Assembly (NCBI GenBank): GCA_000620005.1
Contig: JHVF01000009.1
Coordinates: 1-37,194 of the forward strand
DNA: 37,194 nucleotides
Source: Metamycoplasma spumans ATCC 19526
Lineage (GTDB): Bacteria; Bacillota_I; Bacilli_A; Mycoplasmatales; Metamycoplasmataceae
Direction of reading: 5' to 3'
Below, in pieces: positions 1 through 9,003 of the stretch. Made by a program: the position numbers and the translations under genes. Every line of letters starts with the position of its first letter. Within the stretch, counting starts at the first letter, position 1. The notes under the pieces were generated by a model that saw nothing but the letters and a program-made list of their open reading frames with translations, was not told the DNA's origin and searched no databases.

Positions 1-255
1 CTTTTCAATTTCAGAATCCACAAGATCATCGCTAAACTTTTGTCTATATTTATTTCCTTTATTTTTGTGTGAGACATTAAATGTTCCGTCAAAATTTATA
101 GATTTCTTAATTTTAGAAACTGTAAAACGACTAACCTCGTGTTTTATGGCGATTTGGTTTATTGTTAATTTTCCATTAGTTATATCTGTATAAATATCTT
201 TTCTTTTTTTCTCAAAATCTGTTAAATTCTGGATTTCTATTTTTTTATATTTCAC
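1..255 (-). mobile_element. Insertion-sequence transposase, N-terminal part, cut by window edge
   Basis: The reading frame starts at GTG (253-255), preceded by GGAGG on the same strand, and stays open for 85 codons to the left edge. The first 50 residues are charged and contain a helix-turn-helix of resolvase/transposase type (around INQIAIKHEVSRFTVSKIKK). A Ser-His-Lys-Asn-Lys-Gly segment follows, resembling the HKNRG stretch after the HTH in IS1202/ISNCY-like transposases. The catalytic domain lies outside the window. The upstream flank carries two iterated copies of a repeat, as expected for transposase-binding sites at an IS end. The HTH and repeats are seen; the IS family is a guess, and whether the rest of the gene is intact cannot be seen. 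Confidence 0.65.
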
Positions 256-287
256 ATTACCTCCTATAATGATTTTAAACTATAGGA

Positions 288-339
288 TGTTGCAAAATGA
301 TTGAGAATTACAATGTAGCAAAATATTTGAGAATTCACA
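288..339. repeat. Iterated IS-end repeats (two direct copies)
   Basis: Two direct copies of about 25 bp, 288-312 (begins TGTTGCAAAATGATTGAGAA) and 314-339 (begins TGTAGCAAAATATTTGAGAA), sit between the transposase start and the next operon. They differ at only a few positions. Location and iteration suggest transposase-binding sites at the IS terminus, with the element probably ending near 340. Confidence 0.6.
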
Positions 340-429
340 ACATATCTATTATAATATAACTGAAACTAAACCAAAATAATTTAATATAATTTATATACTA
401 GTTTATACGATTTTAGAAAAGAGGTTTTC

Positions 430-765
430 ATGGAGTATAATGAAGGAAAAATAATTAAAGCAAAAGTTGTTAAAGTTTGAAAAAATGTTGTAAATTTAAT
501 AACAAAAGATAATCGCAAATGTTTTTTAAACATTAATGAGGTTAGTGATTATTACATAAACAATTTAAATTTAACTTTTAAAATTGACGATATTAAAGAA
601 GTGCAAATCATTCAAGTTATGCCAAACGGAGATTTAGTCGTTTCTTTTAAAAGAATACATCCTAAGGAATTGAGAAATCCATTTGAATTTAGATTAGATA
701 AAGAAGATACTAATTTTGAAGCTTTACTTGACTTTACAAATAAAGGAATTAATTATGGTAAGTAA
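430..765 (+). CDS. Small S1-type RNA-binding domain protein
   Basis: This 111-residue protein starts at ATG 430 after AGAGG at 419-423 and has one UGA-coded Trp (residue 17). It reads as a single OB-fold S1 domain: an N-terminal Gly-Lys-Ile-Ile-x-Ala-Lys-Val strand, a central Phe-Leu-x-Ile-x-Glu-Val-Ser segment, and a C-terminal NGDLVVSFKRIHP, as in general-stress-protein-13/YugI-type single-S1 proteins. A role in RNA or ribosome binding is inferred from the family. The stop lies inside the next gene: the two overlap by 11 nt, so translation is probably coupled to the PGI-like gene. The first gene after the IS end, it may have its own promoter in the AT-rich 345-420 stretch. The S1 match is by eye and divergent. 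Confidence 0.6.
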
Positions 766-2080
766 AGATAAAATTAAATTTGATTTTTCTTTAGCAGTTA
801 AAGAACATTCAATTGAAAAGTATCGCCCCTTAGTTGAAAAAATAAGCAATAAACTTAAAAAGAGTGATGTTGAGTATCACCAATTTTTAGGCTCTTTTAA
901 AATAAAAAGAAATCAACAAAAAAATCAAATTGATTTAATTAAAGAATTGCCTAAAAAATTGTTATCAGAAAATATTGACACTTTAGTAATTATTGCTCCT
1001 CAACATGTATGTTTGCAAGCCCAAGCACTAACTAATTTAGTCAATGGAAAATATCCTGAAAGCTCTTCTAAAAAGCTTGATCTAATTTTTGTTAATGAAA
1101 CGATTAATGGCCGCGATATTGCGCAATTAATTAGATTATTAGAAACAAGAAACTTTGCAATTAACGTAATCAGTCAAAATGGCGAATCGTTTGAAATATT
1201 ATTGATTTTTAGAGAACTTAAATTATTATTAACTAAAGCCGTGGGATCGGCGAATGCTGCCAAGTATATCTATATAACAACCAATAATAATTATGGAAAA
1301 TTATTTAACGAGGTTCAGGTAAATAAATATAATCATTTAATTTTACTTGATAACTCTACTGAAAAGTTTTTTAGCTACTCTGCAGCAATACTTCTGCCAT
1401 TGGCGTGTTCAGGTGTTGACATTGATGAGTATTTAGAAGGCGCAATTGAAGCTAATGAATATTATGAAAATGCGGATTTAAAAAACAATTCAGCTTATCA
1501 ATATGCCATAGTTCGTTTTATATTGTGAGACAACTTATATCGTTTAGAACATCTAAATTATTATTCAAATTCAGAAGCAAAATTATCTAATTTATTCAAA
1601 ATGTATTTAACTGAAGGTTCATTAAGAAAAAACAAAGGAATTATTGTTATGTCAAATCAACAACCCGCTGATTTGAATAGCTATTCTGAAAATCAAGTCA
1701 ATTCATTTATAAAAACTTTCGAGACTTCTATTATTTGCGAAAATCCAAAAATTGACTATTCAATATCGCTATCACATGAAAATGACGATGATTATTACAA
1801 CTATTTATATAATTTCACATATAATAAAATAGGAAAGATTATTAATAACACGTTAATCGATAATCATGTTAATAACTTTAAAATCCCGAATCTAAAAATC
1901 ATAATTGAAAATTATGATTATAGAACATTGGGTTGAATTATAGCGTTTATTCAATGATCAACATTAATGTGTGCAAATTTATTAGAAATAAATCCATTCG
2001 ATAATGTAGGAGTAAAATCTTATCACGTCGAATTAATTAAAAATATTACCGAATTGGCCGGAGGTTCAAAAAATGACTAA
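755..2080 (+). CDS. pgi: Phosphoglucose-isomerase-fold protein, probably catalytically dead or repurposed
   Basis: ATG 755 (overlapping the S1 gene by 11 nt) opens a 441-residue frame, close to the 440-450 residues of short bacterial glucose-6-phosphate isomerases. The collinear match is clear: FDFSLAV at the N-terminus, NFAINVIS near 145, a stretch around residue 215 ending in LLPLACSGVDIDEYLEGA, SAYQYAIVRFIL near 255, and NPFDNVGV near the end. The functional signatures are altered, however. The GIGGS-type loop reads APQHVCLQA, the SGTTTEP phosphate loop reads NGESFEI, the Glu-bearing QEGRR helix is replaced, and the C-terminal catalytic Lys (PGVEAYK) is His. The fold is known to interconvert glucose-6-P and fructose-6-P; here isomerase activity is doubtful. 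The stop overlaps ldh by 8 nt (coupled). Confidence 0.75.
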
Positions 2081-3044
2081 AATCGGAATTATCGGAGTTG
2101 GTGCAGTAGGTAGTGCTTATCTATATGCATCATTAAATAAAAGTATAGAAGCAGATTACATTTTAATTGATGCTTTTGCAGATTATGCTAAAGCACAAGC
2201 TAAAGATTTAAATGATGCCGCAGCGTCAATGAATAACTGTGGTTCAACATTTAAAACAGGTGATTATAACGATTTATCGGATGCTGATGTTGTTGTTATA
2301 ACCGCATCTGTTAAACCAAAAGATGGGGCATTAAAAGACCGTTTAGAATTGCTAACTGACAACGCCAAATTAATGCAAGAAATTGGAAACAAAATTAAAG
2401 CAGCGGGATTCAAAGGAATTACTATTATTGCATCAAACCCAGTTGATATTATGGCATCAGTTTATCAACAAGTTACTAAATTTGATTCAAGCAAAGTTAT
2501 TTCATCTGGAACCATTTTAGAAACAGCCAGAATGAAAAAATTCTTATCTGAAAAAATTAACGTTAAAGCTTCATCAATTACTGGTTTTGTAATTGGTGAA
2601 CATGGCGCTCGTTGCTTAATTCCATTTTCAAAAATGAGAATTGGTCTAGGTTCATTAAAAGACTGATTAGCAAACGGAATGGTAACACAAGAATGACTTG
2701 AAGGATTAAACCAAAAAGTTAAAAACGAAGCATTTGAAATTATTTCAGGTAAAGGTATTACAAACTTTGGTATTGGTGAAAACCTAGCCGAAATTACTCA
2801 TGCAATTTTAGCAGATAGACAATCTGTTTATTCATTAGGTGTTGAATTACCTAAAGAATATAAAAATCACGGTGTTTATTTCGGATTGCCTGTAATTTTA
2901 GGACGTAACGGATATAGACATTTACCAAAAATTAGATTAGAAGAAAACGAACAAGAAATGTTCGATTCATATTCAGCCGAAATGAAAAACACTGTTATTG
3001 AAGTGCTAAATAATTTAGGTGTTAAATACGAAGACAATAATTAA
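2073..3044 (+). CDS. ldh: L-lactate dehydrogenase
   Basis: A 323-residue NAD-dependent L-lactate dehydrogenase that reduces pyruvate to lactate in the cytoplasm and regenerates NAD. It shows the N-terminal Rossmann motif GVGAVGS, the ASNPVDI strand, and the active-site loop GEHGA with catalytic His about residue 177. An Arg-bearing helix (LKDRLELL) is in the usual place for substrate-binding Arg. Length is normal for the family (310-325). The start at ATG 2073 follows GGAGG at 2060-2064 and overlaps the PGI-like gene by 8 nt. Several tryptophans are UGA. Allosteric fructose-1,6-bisphosphate control cannot be judged from the sequence. The gene is followed directly by a strong terminator, making it the last gene of the S1-pgi-ldh operon. 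Confidence 0.92.
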
Positions 3045-3061
3045 TGTTTAGTTTTATTGAG

Positions 3062-3086
3062 ATAGTGGCGATGCCACTATTTTTTA
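3062..3086 (+). terminator. Rho-independent terminator of the S1-pgi-ldh operon
   Basis: A perfect 8-bp stem ATAGTGGC (3062-3069) / GCCACTAT (3073-3080) with a 3-nt loop is followed by a run of T. It begins 18 nt after the ldh stop. Confidence 0.9.
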
Positions 3087-3242
3087 TTCTGCGTTTTTTA
3101 ATATTTAATAAAACATTTATGGTTTGCCAACTTTTTATTGTTATTGGCAATATATTTGCTTAAAAGATTTAATTATTTAATTTATATTAGATTTGACTTT
3201 ATCAATAGATTTATTTTATCTATAAATAGCGTTTAGTTAAGT

Positions 3243-3248
3243 TATAAT
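3243..3248 (+). promoter_or_regulatory. -10 hexamer (TATAAT), leaderless start of the ABC ATPase
   Basis: TATAAT ends 7 nt before ATG 3256. The interval is TCTTTTT, with no purine-rich Shine-Dalgarno, so the transcript should begin at or next to the start codon. No clear -35 is seen. Confidence 0.6.
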
Positions 3249-3255
3249 TCTTTTT

Positions 3256-3999
3256 ATGAATCAATTAGAATTTAAAAATGTGTTTGCTACGTATAAAAAA
3301 AATCAAGATTTAGTTTTGCAAGATGTCTCTTTTGAAATAAAAAAAGGTGAAATGGTAGCAATTATTGGAAAATCAGGAGCTGGTAAATCAACGATATTCA
3401 ATGCAATATTAAAACAGCTGAAGATAACTAATGGAGATATTTTTTTAAATGGCAGTAGCTATAAAAAAATGACAAACAAACAATGAAAAAAGGAGCTAGC
3501 AAATATTGGTTTTTTAAGCCAACAACCAAATTTAATTGAAGATTTAAATGTTTATGAAAATATATTACATTTCTATACCAAATACAAAAATTTTATATAT
3601 AGTTGAGTAAAAATATTAACAAAAAAACAAAAACACGAAATTTATGAAACGCTAGATAAATTAGGAATATTTGATAAAAGTTTTACAAGAGTTTCAGAAC
3701 TAAGTGGCGGACAAAAACAACGTGTTGAAATAGCAAAGTTACTCTTACAAGATGTGTCAATAATTTTAGCTGATGAACCAACTTCAAATTTGGATATTAT
3801 AAATGCCGAAGAGGTTTTGTCATTATTAATCAAAATTCAAAAAGAAAATCAAACAACTATTTTAGTTAACATACACGATTTATCTTTAATTAAAAAATTT
3901 TTTACAAAATATATCTATGTCGAAAATGGCAAAATTCTTAACATCGGAGATACTGATTTATTAACTGAAAATGATTTGAAAAAAATATATCAAGAATAA
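3256..3999 (+). CDS. ABC transporter ATP-binding protein, PhnC-like, without partners
   Basis: This 247-residue complete ABC ATPase has Walker A GKSGAGKST (about residue 37), Q-loop FLSQQPN, signature LSGGQKQ, Walker B ILADEPTSNLD and an H-loop in NIHDLS. The spacing and the tail (VENGKI followed by a C-terminal LKKIYQE) resemble PhnC-type ATPases. In mycoplasmas these occur as the p29 ATPase of P37-type uptake systems, with a binding protein and a permease. Here neither partner is adjacent: ldh lies upstream behind a terminator, and a P-type ATPase lies downstream behind another. The substrate is therefore unknown. The start is supported by a -10 box 7 nt upstream and no SD, i.e. leaderless translation. 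UGA Trp codons occur at 3484 and in the middle. Confidence 0.85.
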
Positions 4000-4032
4000 T
4001 ATTCAATAAATATCAATTAATTAAGTTAAATT

Positions 4033-4056
4033 AGAGTTATTATTTAACTCTTTTTT
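4033..4056 (+). terminator. Rho-independent terminator after the ABC ATPase
   Basis: Stem AGAGTTA (4033-4039) / TAACTCT (4045-4051) with a 5-nt loop leads into a T tract to 4056. It isolates the ABC ATPase from the downstream P-type ATPase. Confidence 0.8.
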
Positions 4057-4107
4057 AATTTATAAGCCAATTTGTTATAAAATTATGTTATTAAATTAAC
4101 GAAAGGA

Positions 4108-4221
4108 TAGGTTCTATGGATATACCTAGTTATGAGCGGAGTTATAAATTAGTTAATAAGTTTATTAGAACTTATCTTTTTTAATTTATTCTGCTCTCCT
4201 TAATTTTTTAAAAGAAGGAGG
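4108..4221 (+). promoter_or_regulatory. Structured 5' leader of the P-type ATPase: candidate attenuator or riboswitch-like RNA
   Basis: Four elements are visible. (1) A 5' hairpin TAGGT (4108-4112)/ACCTA (4124-4128) holds a start codon in its loop. (2) A long hairpin pairs GAGCGGA (4134-4140) with TCTGCTC (4190-4196) and ATAAATTA (4144-4151) with TAATTTAT (4182-4189). (3) Inside it, ATAAGTT (4156-4162)/AACTTAT (4169-4175) is followed by C and six T, an intrinsic terminator by itself. (4) CTCCTT (4196-4201) is exactly complementary to the Shine-Dalgarno AAGGAG (4215-4220). A possible -10 (TATAAA) lies at 4076-4081. Control by attenuation and/or SD sequestration, perhaps by Mg2+, is inferred. 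No M-box consensus was recognised. Confidence 0.6.
4116..4184 (+). CDS. Possible 22-codon leader peptide (uORF)
   Basis: ATG 4116 follows AAAGGA (4102-4107) at an 8-nt distance and opens a 22-codon frame (begins MDIPSYERSY) that ends with TAA at 4182-4184. The frame runs straight through the internal terminator and stops at the end of its T tract. It includes a CGG arginine codon, which appears rare in this window, plus one Pro and three Tyr codons. This geometry suits a leader peptide whose translation influences the hairpins, but a frame this short can arise by chance in AT-rich DNA. Confidence 0.35.
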   Translation: MDIPSYERSYKLVNKFIRTYLF

Positions 4222-4224
4222 AAT

Positions 4225-7038
4225 ATGAAGCAAAATTTAGATAGTAATAGTGTTAAAGCGATTGCTGTTAAACAAAACAAAATGTCGGCAAAGGCCTTGA
4301 AAATTGAAAAACAACATAAATTAATTCGTGATCGATTAATTGATTCTTCTATTGCTGAAAAAGAAGAATTATTTTCTAAATACAACACATCATTTAATGG
4401 GATTAAAAATGAATATGTTATTGATGAAAATAGATCTGAATATGGTGTAAATAAGATTACGAAAAAAGGTGCTGATACTGTTTGAAAAAGATTATTTAGA
4501 TCATTTTTTAACTTGTTTAACATTATTTTATTTATTTTATCAATGGTTTCATTGGTGGTTGATGTTATTTTACCGATTATTGAAAAAGATCCGAACAATT
4601 CGCCTAACTATATAACTGTAATTATTATTTTAGTAATGGTTTTTGCAAGTAGTATAGTTCATTTTATTCAAGAACAGAAGAGTGCTTCATCGGCTAACAA
4701 GTTAATCGAAATTATTGAAACGACTTGCTTAGTTGAACGAAATGGAATATTAAAAGAAATTCCAATGGATGAAATTGTCGTTGGTGATATTGTTCACTTT
4801 GCTGCTGGAGATATTATTCCTGGCGACGTAAGAATTTTACAAGCTAAAGACTTATTTGTTTCGCAATCATCATTAACAGGCGAAAGTGAACCAATTGAAA
4901 AATATGCAACAATTGATCCAAACAAAAGTTATGACAATATTACCGACCGTCCTAATTTAGCTTTTATGGGTTCAAATATTATTTCCGGTTCAGCAAGAGC
5001 TATTGTAATTGTTACTGGAAATGATACTTATATTGGACAAGTGGCTTCAAAAGTCGGTGAAAAACAAGTTCAAACAAGCTTTGAAAAAGGTATTAAAAAG
5101 ATTTCAATTATGCTAACTGTAATTATGGCAGTTATCATACCAATCGTATTTTTAGTTATTGGTTTAACTAAAACTGATGACCCGGTTAATAGAAGATGAA
5201 TTAATGCATTGTTATTTGGTATTTCTATTGCTGTTGGTTTAACTCCCGAGATGCTTCCAATGATTGTAACAGCCTGTTTATCAAAAGGTGCTATTGCCAT
5301 GGGTAAGGCTAAAACAATTGTTAAAAACCTTAACTCAATTCAGAACTTTGGGGCAATGGATATTTTATGTACTGATAAAACTGGAACGTTAACGCAAGAT
5401 GAAGTTATTTTAGAGCGTCATTTAGATGTTAATGGAAAAGAAGATACTCACGTTTTAAAATATGCTTTTTTAAATTCTTATTATCAAACTGGGTTAAAGA
5501 ATCTATTGGACAAATCAATTATTAAAAAGACACTAGATTTGGCAGATGAAGAAAAATCGTTAGATAATTTAGAATTACATTATGAAAAAATTGATGAAGT
5601 TCCTTTTGATTTTCAACGTAAGAGAATGTCGGTTCTTGTTAAATCATTAAAAAATGACAAAGTTACTTTAATTACAAAAGGCGCTGTTGAAGAAATTATT
5701 AACGTTTGTACAAGAATTTATCTAGATGGAAAAGTTGTTCCATTGGATAAAAAAATTATTCGTAAGGTTCTAAATAGAGTTGAAGAATTTGGCGAAGAAG
5801 GAATGAGAGTTATTGCAATTGCTTCTAAAAAATCACAAATAGATGCAGTAGGTAAAATTTCGGTAGCTGATGAAAGCGATATGACTTTAATTGGTTATTT
5901 AACTTTCCTTGACCCCCCAAAAGATTCGGCTGAAGATGCAATTAAGAAATTGCACAATTTAGGTGTTGAAGTTAAAATCTTAACTGGTGATAATCCACTT
6001 GTAACTAAAGCAGTTTGTGCAAAAGTGGGTATTCCATATGACAGGATTTTAATTGGTAAAGATATAATTGATATGACTGACCAAGAGTTAGCTATCGAAG
6101 TAGAAAAAACACAAATTTTTGCCAAACTAAGTCCTGATCAAAAGGCAAGAATAATCAGCATTTTGCGTAAAAATGGTCACGTAGTTGGCTATATGGGCGA
6201 TGGTATCAATGACGCCCCTGCTATGAAAGTTGCTGATGTTTCTATTTCAGTTGACACCGCAGTTGATATTGCAAAAGAATCTGCTAATATTATTTTGTTA
6301 GAAAAAGATTTAAACGTTTTAGCTACTGGTATTGTTGAAGGTAGAAAAACTCATGCCAATATAAACAAGTATGTAAAAATGACTGTTTCATCAAATTTTG
6401 GTAACGTATTAAGTGTATTAATGGCTTCATTTATCTTGCCATTTATTCCAATGGCTCCTGTTCAAATTATATTCTTGAACTTAATTTACGATTTATCGTG
6501 CGGAACTTTACCATGAGATAATGTCGATAAAGAATTCATTCAAAAACCACGGAAGTGAGAACATAAATCAATCTGGAAATTCATGTTGTGGTTTGGTCCG
6601 GTTAGCTCAATAGTAGATATAATGACATTTGTTGTTTTATATTATGCAATCATTCCGAATCTACATTACAATGGCGAAGTTATGGGTTCTTATAAAACAA
6701 TAACTGATATTGCAAAACAAGCTGAGTTTAGAAAATTATTCTGAGCAGGTTGACTAATAACCTCTATGTGAACACAAACTTTTGTAATTCATTTCTTAAG
6801 AACAAATAAGATTCCATTCATTAAATCTAACGCATCAACACCAGTATTTATAATGACTTTATTAGGTGTTGCTGCCGTTACTGCTGTACCTTATATAAAA
6901 CCAATTAATAGCTGATTGCAATTGTCACCATTACCTCCAATATTCTATGCATGACTTGCAATGTTTATGGGCTCATACATCACATTGGTTGAGGTTACTA
7001 AAATCATATATAGAAAAGTACACAGAGAATTTTTATAA
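4225..7038 (+). CDS. mgtA: P-type ATPase, magnesium-transporting (MgtA/MgtB type)
   Basis: ATG 4225 after AAGGAGG opens a 937-residue membrane cation pump. Order of domains: basic N-terminal tail; first membrane pair (about residues 95-150); actuator domain with SLTGES; membrane pair including VGLTPEMLP; phosphorylation site DKTGTLT (Asp about 384); nucleotide-binding domain; hinge MGDGINDAPAM; and C-terminal membrane helices. VGLTPEMLPMIV and the IWKFMLWFGPVSSIVD-like stretch near residue 785 are typical of the P3B MgtA/MgtB group, which imports Mg2+ across the cytoplasmic membrane using ATP. The length is normal. Trp is mostly UGA, but two UGG occur at 6574 and 6589. The gene is monocistronic, between two terminators, and is preceded by an elaborate leader that probably controls it. 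Confidence 0.92.
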
Positions 7039-7041
7039 TTT

Positions 7042-7070
7042 AAATCGTGCTATTGCGCGATTTTTATTTT
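7042..7070 (+). terminator. Rho-independent terminator of the P-type ATPase
   Basis: Stem AAATCGTGC (7042-7050) / GCGCGATTT (7055-7063) has one G-U pair and a 4-nt loop, followed by T-rich sequence. It begins 4 nt after the stop. Confidence 0.85.
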
Positions 7071-7177
7071 AAAGCTTATCAAAGTGATTAAATTTCGTTA
7101 AAAAATATATATACTTTTTATATATAAAAAGCAAAATGTTTATATTTATATATAAACAAAAGAATAAGGAAGGAAAT

Positions 7178-8146
7178 ATGAAAAAAGTAGATGACAATGT
7201 AGTAATTTTCGGAATGGAAAATTCTAAGAAATTAGCTGATGAAATTGGTCAATTTTTGAATAGAGAAATTACACCTGTACAAAAAATAACATTTGCAGAC
7301 GGAGAACAATTATTATATTCAGATACAACCGTTAGAAATAAAACTGTATTTATTGTTTGCAATACATCAAAACCAGTCAATGAAAATTTAATGAGTTTAT
7401 TAATTTTTATCGACTCATTAAAAAGAGCTAGCGCAAAAAGAATCATTTGTGTAATGACATATTACGGATATGCACGTCAAGATAGAAAAGCAAGTGGACG
7501 TCAACCAATTACTGCTAAATTAGTAGCAGATTTATTAGAAGTGGCAGGAGCTGCTAAAGTTATTACAATTGATTTACACAATCCATCAATCCAAGGTTTT
7601 TTCAACATTCCAGTTGATGATTTAAGAGGTCAATTTATCTTTTCTAATGAACTTAGAAAACGTGAAGACAAATTTGTCATTGTTTCACCTGATCACGGTG
7701 GTGCAGTTAGAGCAAGACAACTTTCAGAACTATTAAATACTGGCGAACAAATTGCTATTATTGATAAAAGAAGAACAGGACCTAATGTTTCAGAAATTAT
7801 GGGTGTCTTAGGTAATGTAAAAGACAAAAATGTAATTATCTATGACGATATTATTGATACTGGTGGAACAATAATTCACGCTGCAGAAGCATTAAAAGCT
7901 CAAGGCGCTAAAAAAGTTATTATTGCAGCAACACACGGGTTATTTTCAAAAGGATTTGAAATGTTTGAAAATAATGAAATTATCGATGAAGTTATTATTA
8001 CAAACTCAATTGATCACAGTTCAATGTCTCATTTTAAAAAACTAAGAGAATTGTCAATGGCACAATTTTTAGGAATGGTTATACAGGCAAATATTAACAA
8101 CAGTTCAATAACTGAAATATACGATGCTTACAGCCACGGAAACTAA
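7178..8146 (+). CDS. prs: Ribose-phosphate pyrophosphokinase (PRPP synthetase)
   Basis: A 322-residue cytoplasmic enzyme making PRPP from ribose-5-phosphate and ATP for nucleotide synthesis and salvage. Family motifs are complete: FADGEQ in the N-terminal domain, YYGYARQDRK in the flexible catalytic loop, the DLHNPSIQGFF metal-binding segment, SPDHGG, and the PRPP-binding DDIIDTGGT near residue 225. Met at 7178 is chosen rather than an earlier in-frame one at 7136 because AAGGAAGGAAAT lies directly upstream and homologues begin there. The 3' end overlaps rsmG by 23 nt, so the two are an operon. The stretch before the gene (7085-7160) is nearly pure A/T and probably contains the promoter. Confidence 0.95.
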   Translation: MKKVDDNVVIFGMENSKKLADEIGQFLNREITPVQKITFADGEQLLYSDTTVRNKTVFIVCNTSKPVNENLMSLLIFIDSLKRASAKRIICVMTYYGYARQDRKASGRQPITAKLVADLLEVAGAAKVITIDLHNPSIQGFFNIPVDDLRGQFIFSNELRKREDKFVIVSPDHGGAVRARQLSELLNTGEQIAIIDKRRTGPNVSEIMGVLGNVKDKNVIIYDDIIDTGGTIIHAAEALKAQGAKKVIIAATHGLFSKGFEMFENNEIIDEVIITNSIDHSSMSHFKKLRELSMAQFLGMVIQANINNSSITEIYDAYSHGN

Positions 8147-8834
8147 TCAACTATTCACAGAGTATTTAGGTAATGTATCAGAAGATACTCTTAATAAACT
8201 TTATGAATACTATGCATTAATAGAAGAAGAAAATCAAAAGTATAATCTTACTGGATTTTATAATGAAAAACTTATAAAAGAAGGGTTGATTGAATCGATT
8301 TTAATTTTTAAAAAAATTGATGCAGAAATATTGAATTTAGATTCTAAAAGTATTTTAGATATAGGTAGCGGTGCGGGATTTCCAATCGTTCCCTATTTCA
8401 TTTACTCGCCAAATTTTGACTTAACCATTTATGAACCCCAACAAAAAAGGGTAAATTTTCTTAACCTAGTGATTGAAAAATTAAAGCTAAAAAATATTAA
8501 AGTTAAAAAACTTAGAGCTGAAGAATCTTCTGAATTTAATACATTTGATTTCATAAGCGCTAGAGCTGTTAGTGAACTTAAAAATTTAGCAGAAATCTCG
8601 CATAAGTTAGGTAAACAAAATTCAACATTTTGCTTTTTAAAATCCAATAATTATGAAGCTGAAATAAATAATGCTTTATGAATAAAAAATAGACTAAATT
8701 TAACATTTGAAACTTTAAAATTAGGTGTATTTTTTTCGATTGAAAATAATTTAGTTTACTATAAAAAAACAATTAAAACCCCTCCTGATTTACCAAGGAA
8801 ATGAGCGCAAATAATAAAAAATAATCTTAAATAA
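8124..8834 (+). CDS. rsmG: 16S rRNA (guanine-N7) methyltransferase RsmG (GidB)
   Basis: A 236-residue SAM-dependent methyltransferase that modifies G527 (E. coli numbering) of 16S rRNA. The N-terminal helical part contains NQKYNLTGF, typical of RsmG. The SAM-binding motif is LDIGSGAGFP (about residues 74-83), followed by YEPQQKRVNFL and the SARAVSEL motif. The C-terminal 50 residues are read through three UGA tryptophan codons. ATG 8124 lies inside prs (23-nt overlap) and has no good Shine-Dalgarno of its own, which indicates translational coupling. The length is normal. A terminator follows 28 nt after the stop. Confidence 0.92.
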
Positions 8835-8861
8835 ATCTTGATTTTTGTCAAGAAAGAACAT

Positions 8862-8909
8862 AAAAACTGCCTTAAAATTGTTAAAAAACTTGAAATAAGG
8901 CGGTTTTTT
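8862..8909 (+). terminator. Rho-independent terminator of prs-rsmG
   Basis: A 12-bp stem AAAACTGCCTTA (8863-8874) / TAAGGCGGTTTT (8896-8907) with one G-U pair and a 21-nt A/T-rich loop is followed by T. Because it is flanked by A on the other side, it could also work in reverse. Confidence 0.85.
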
Positions 8910-9003
8910 CTTATATTTTTCGCTAAAAGTATATAATTTACCATATTTATCTATACTATTTATTTATGTAATAAATAAAATATAAATTTAATGAGGAGAT
9001 ATT

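Noticed and set aside
1526-1603. Apparent breaks in many frames (for example at 1528, 2666, 10074, 16455), which would suggest frameshifts or pseudogenes
   Set aside because: All are in-frame UGA codons read as Trp in the Mollicute code; the frames continue without other stops to TAA/TAG and match full-length families.
4085-4200. Known Mg2+ M-box, fluoride or Mn2+ riboswitch in the P-type ATPase leader
   Set aside because: Compared by eye with the core consensus segments of these classes, none is present; the leader is reported only as a structured element of unknown class.
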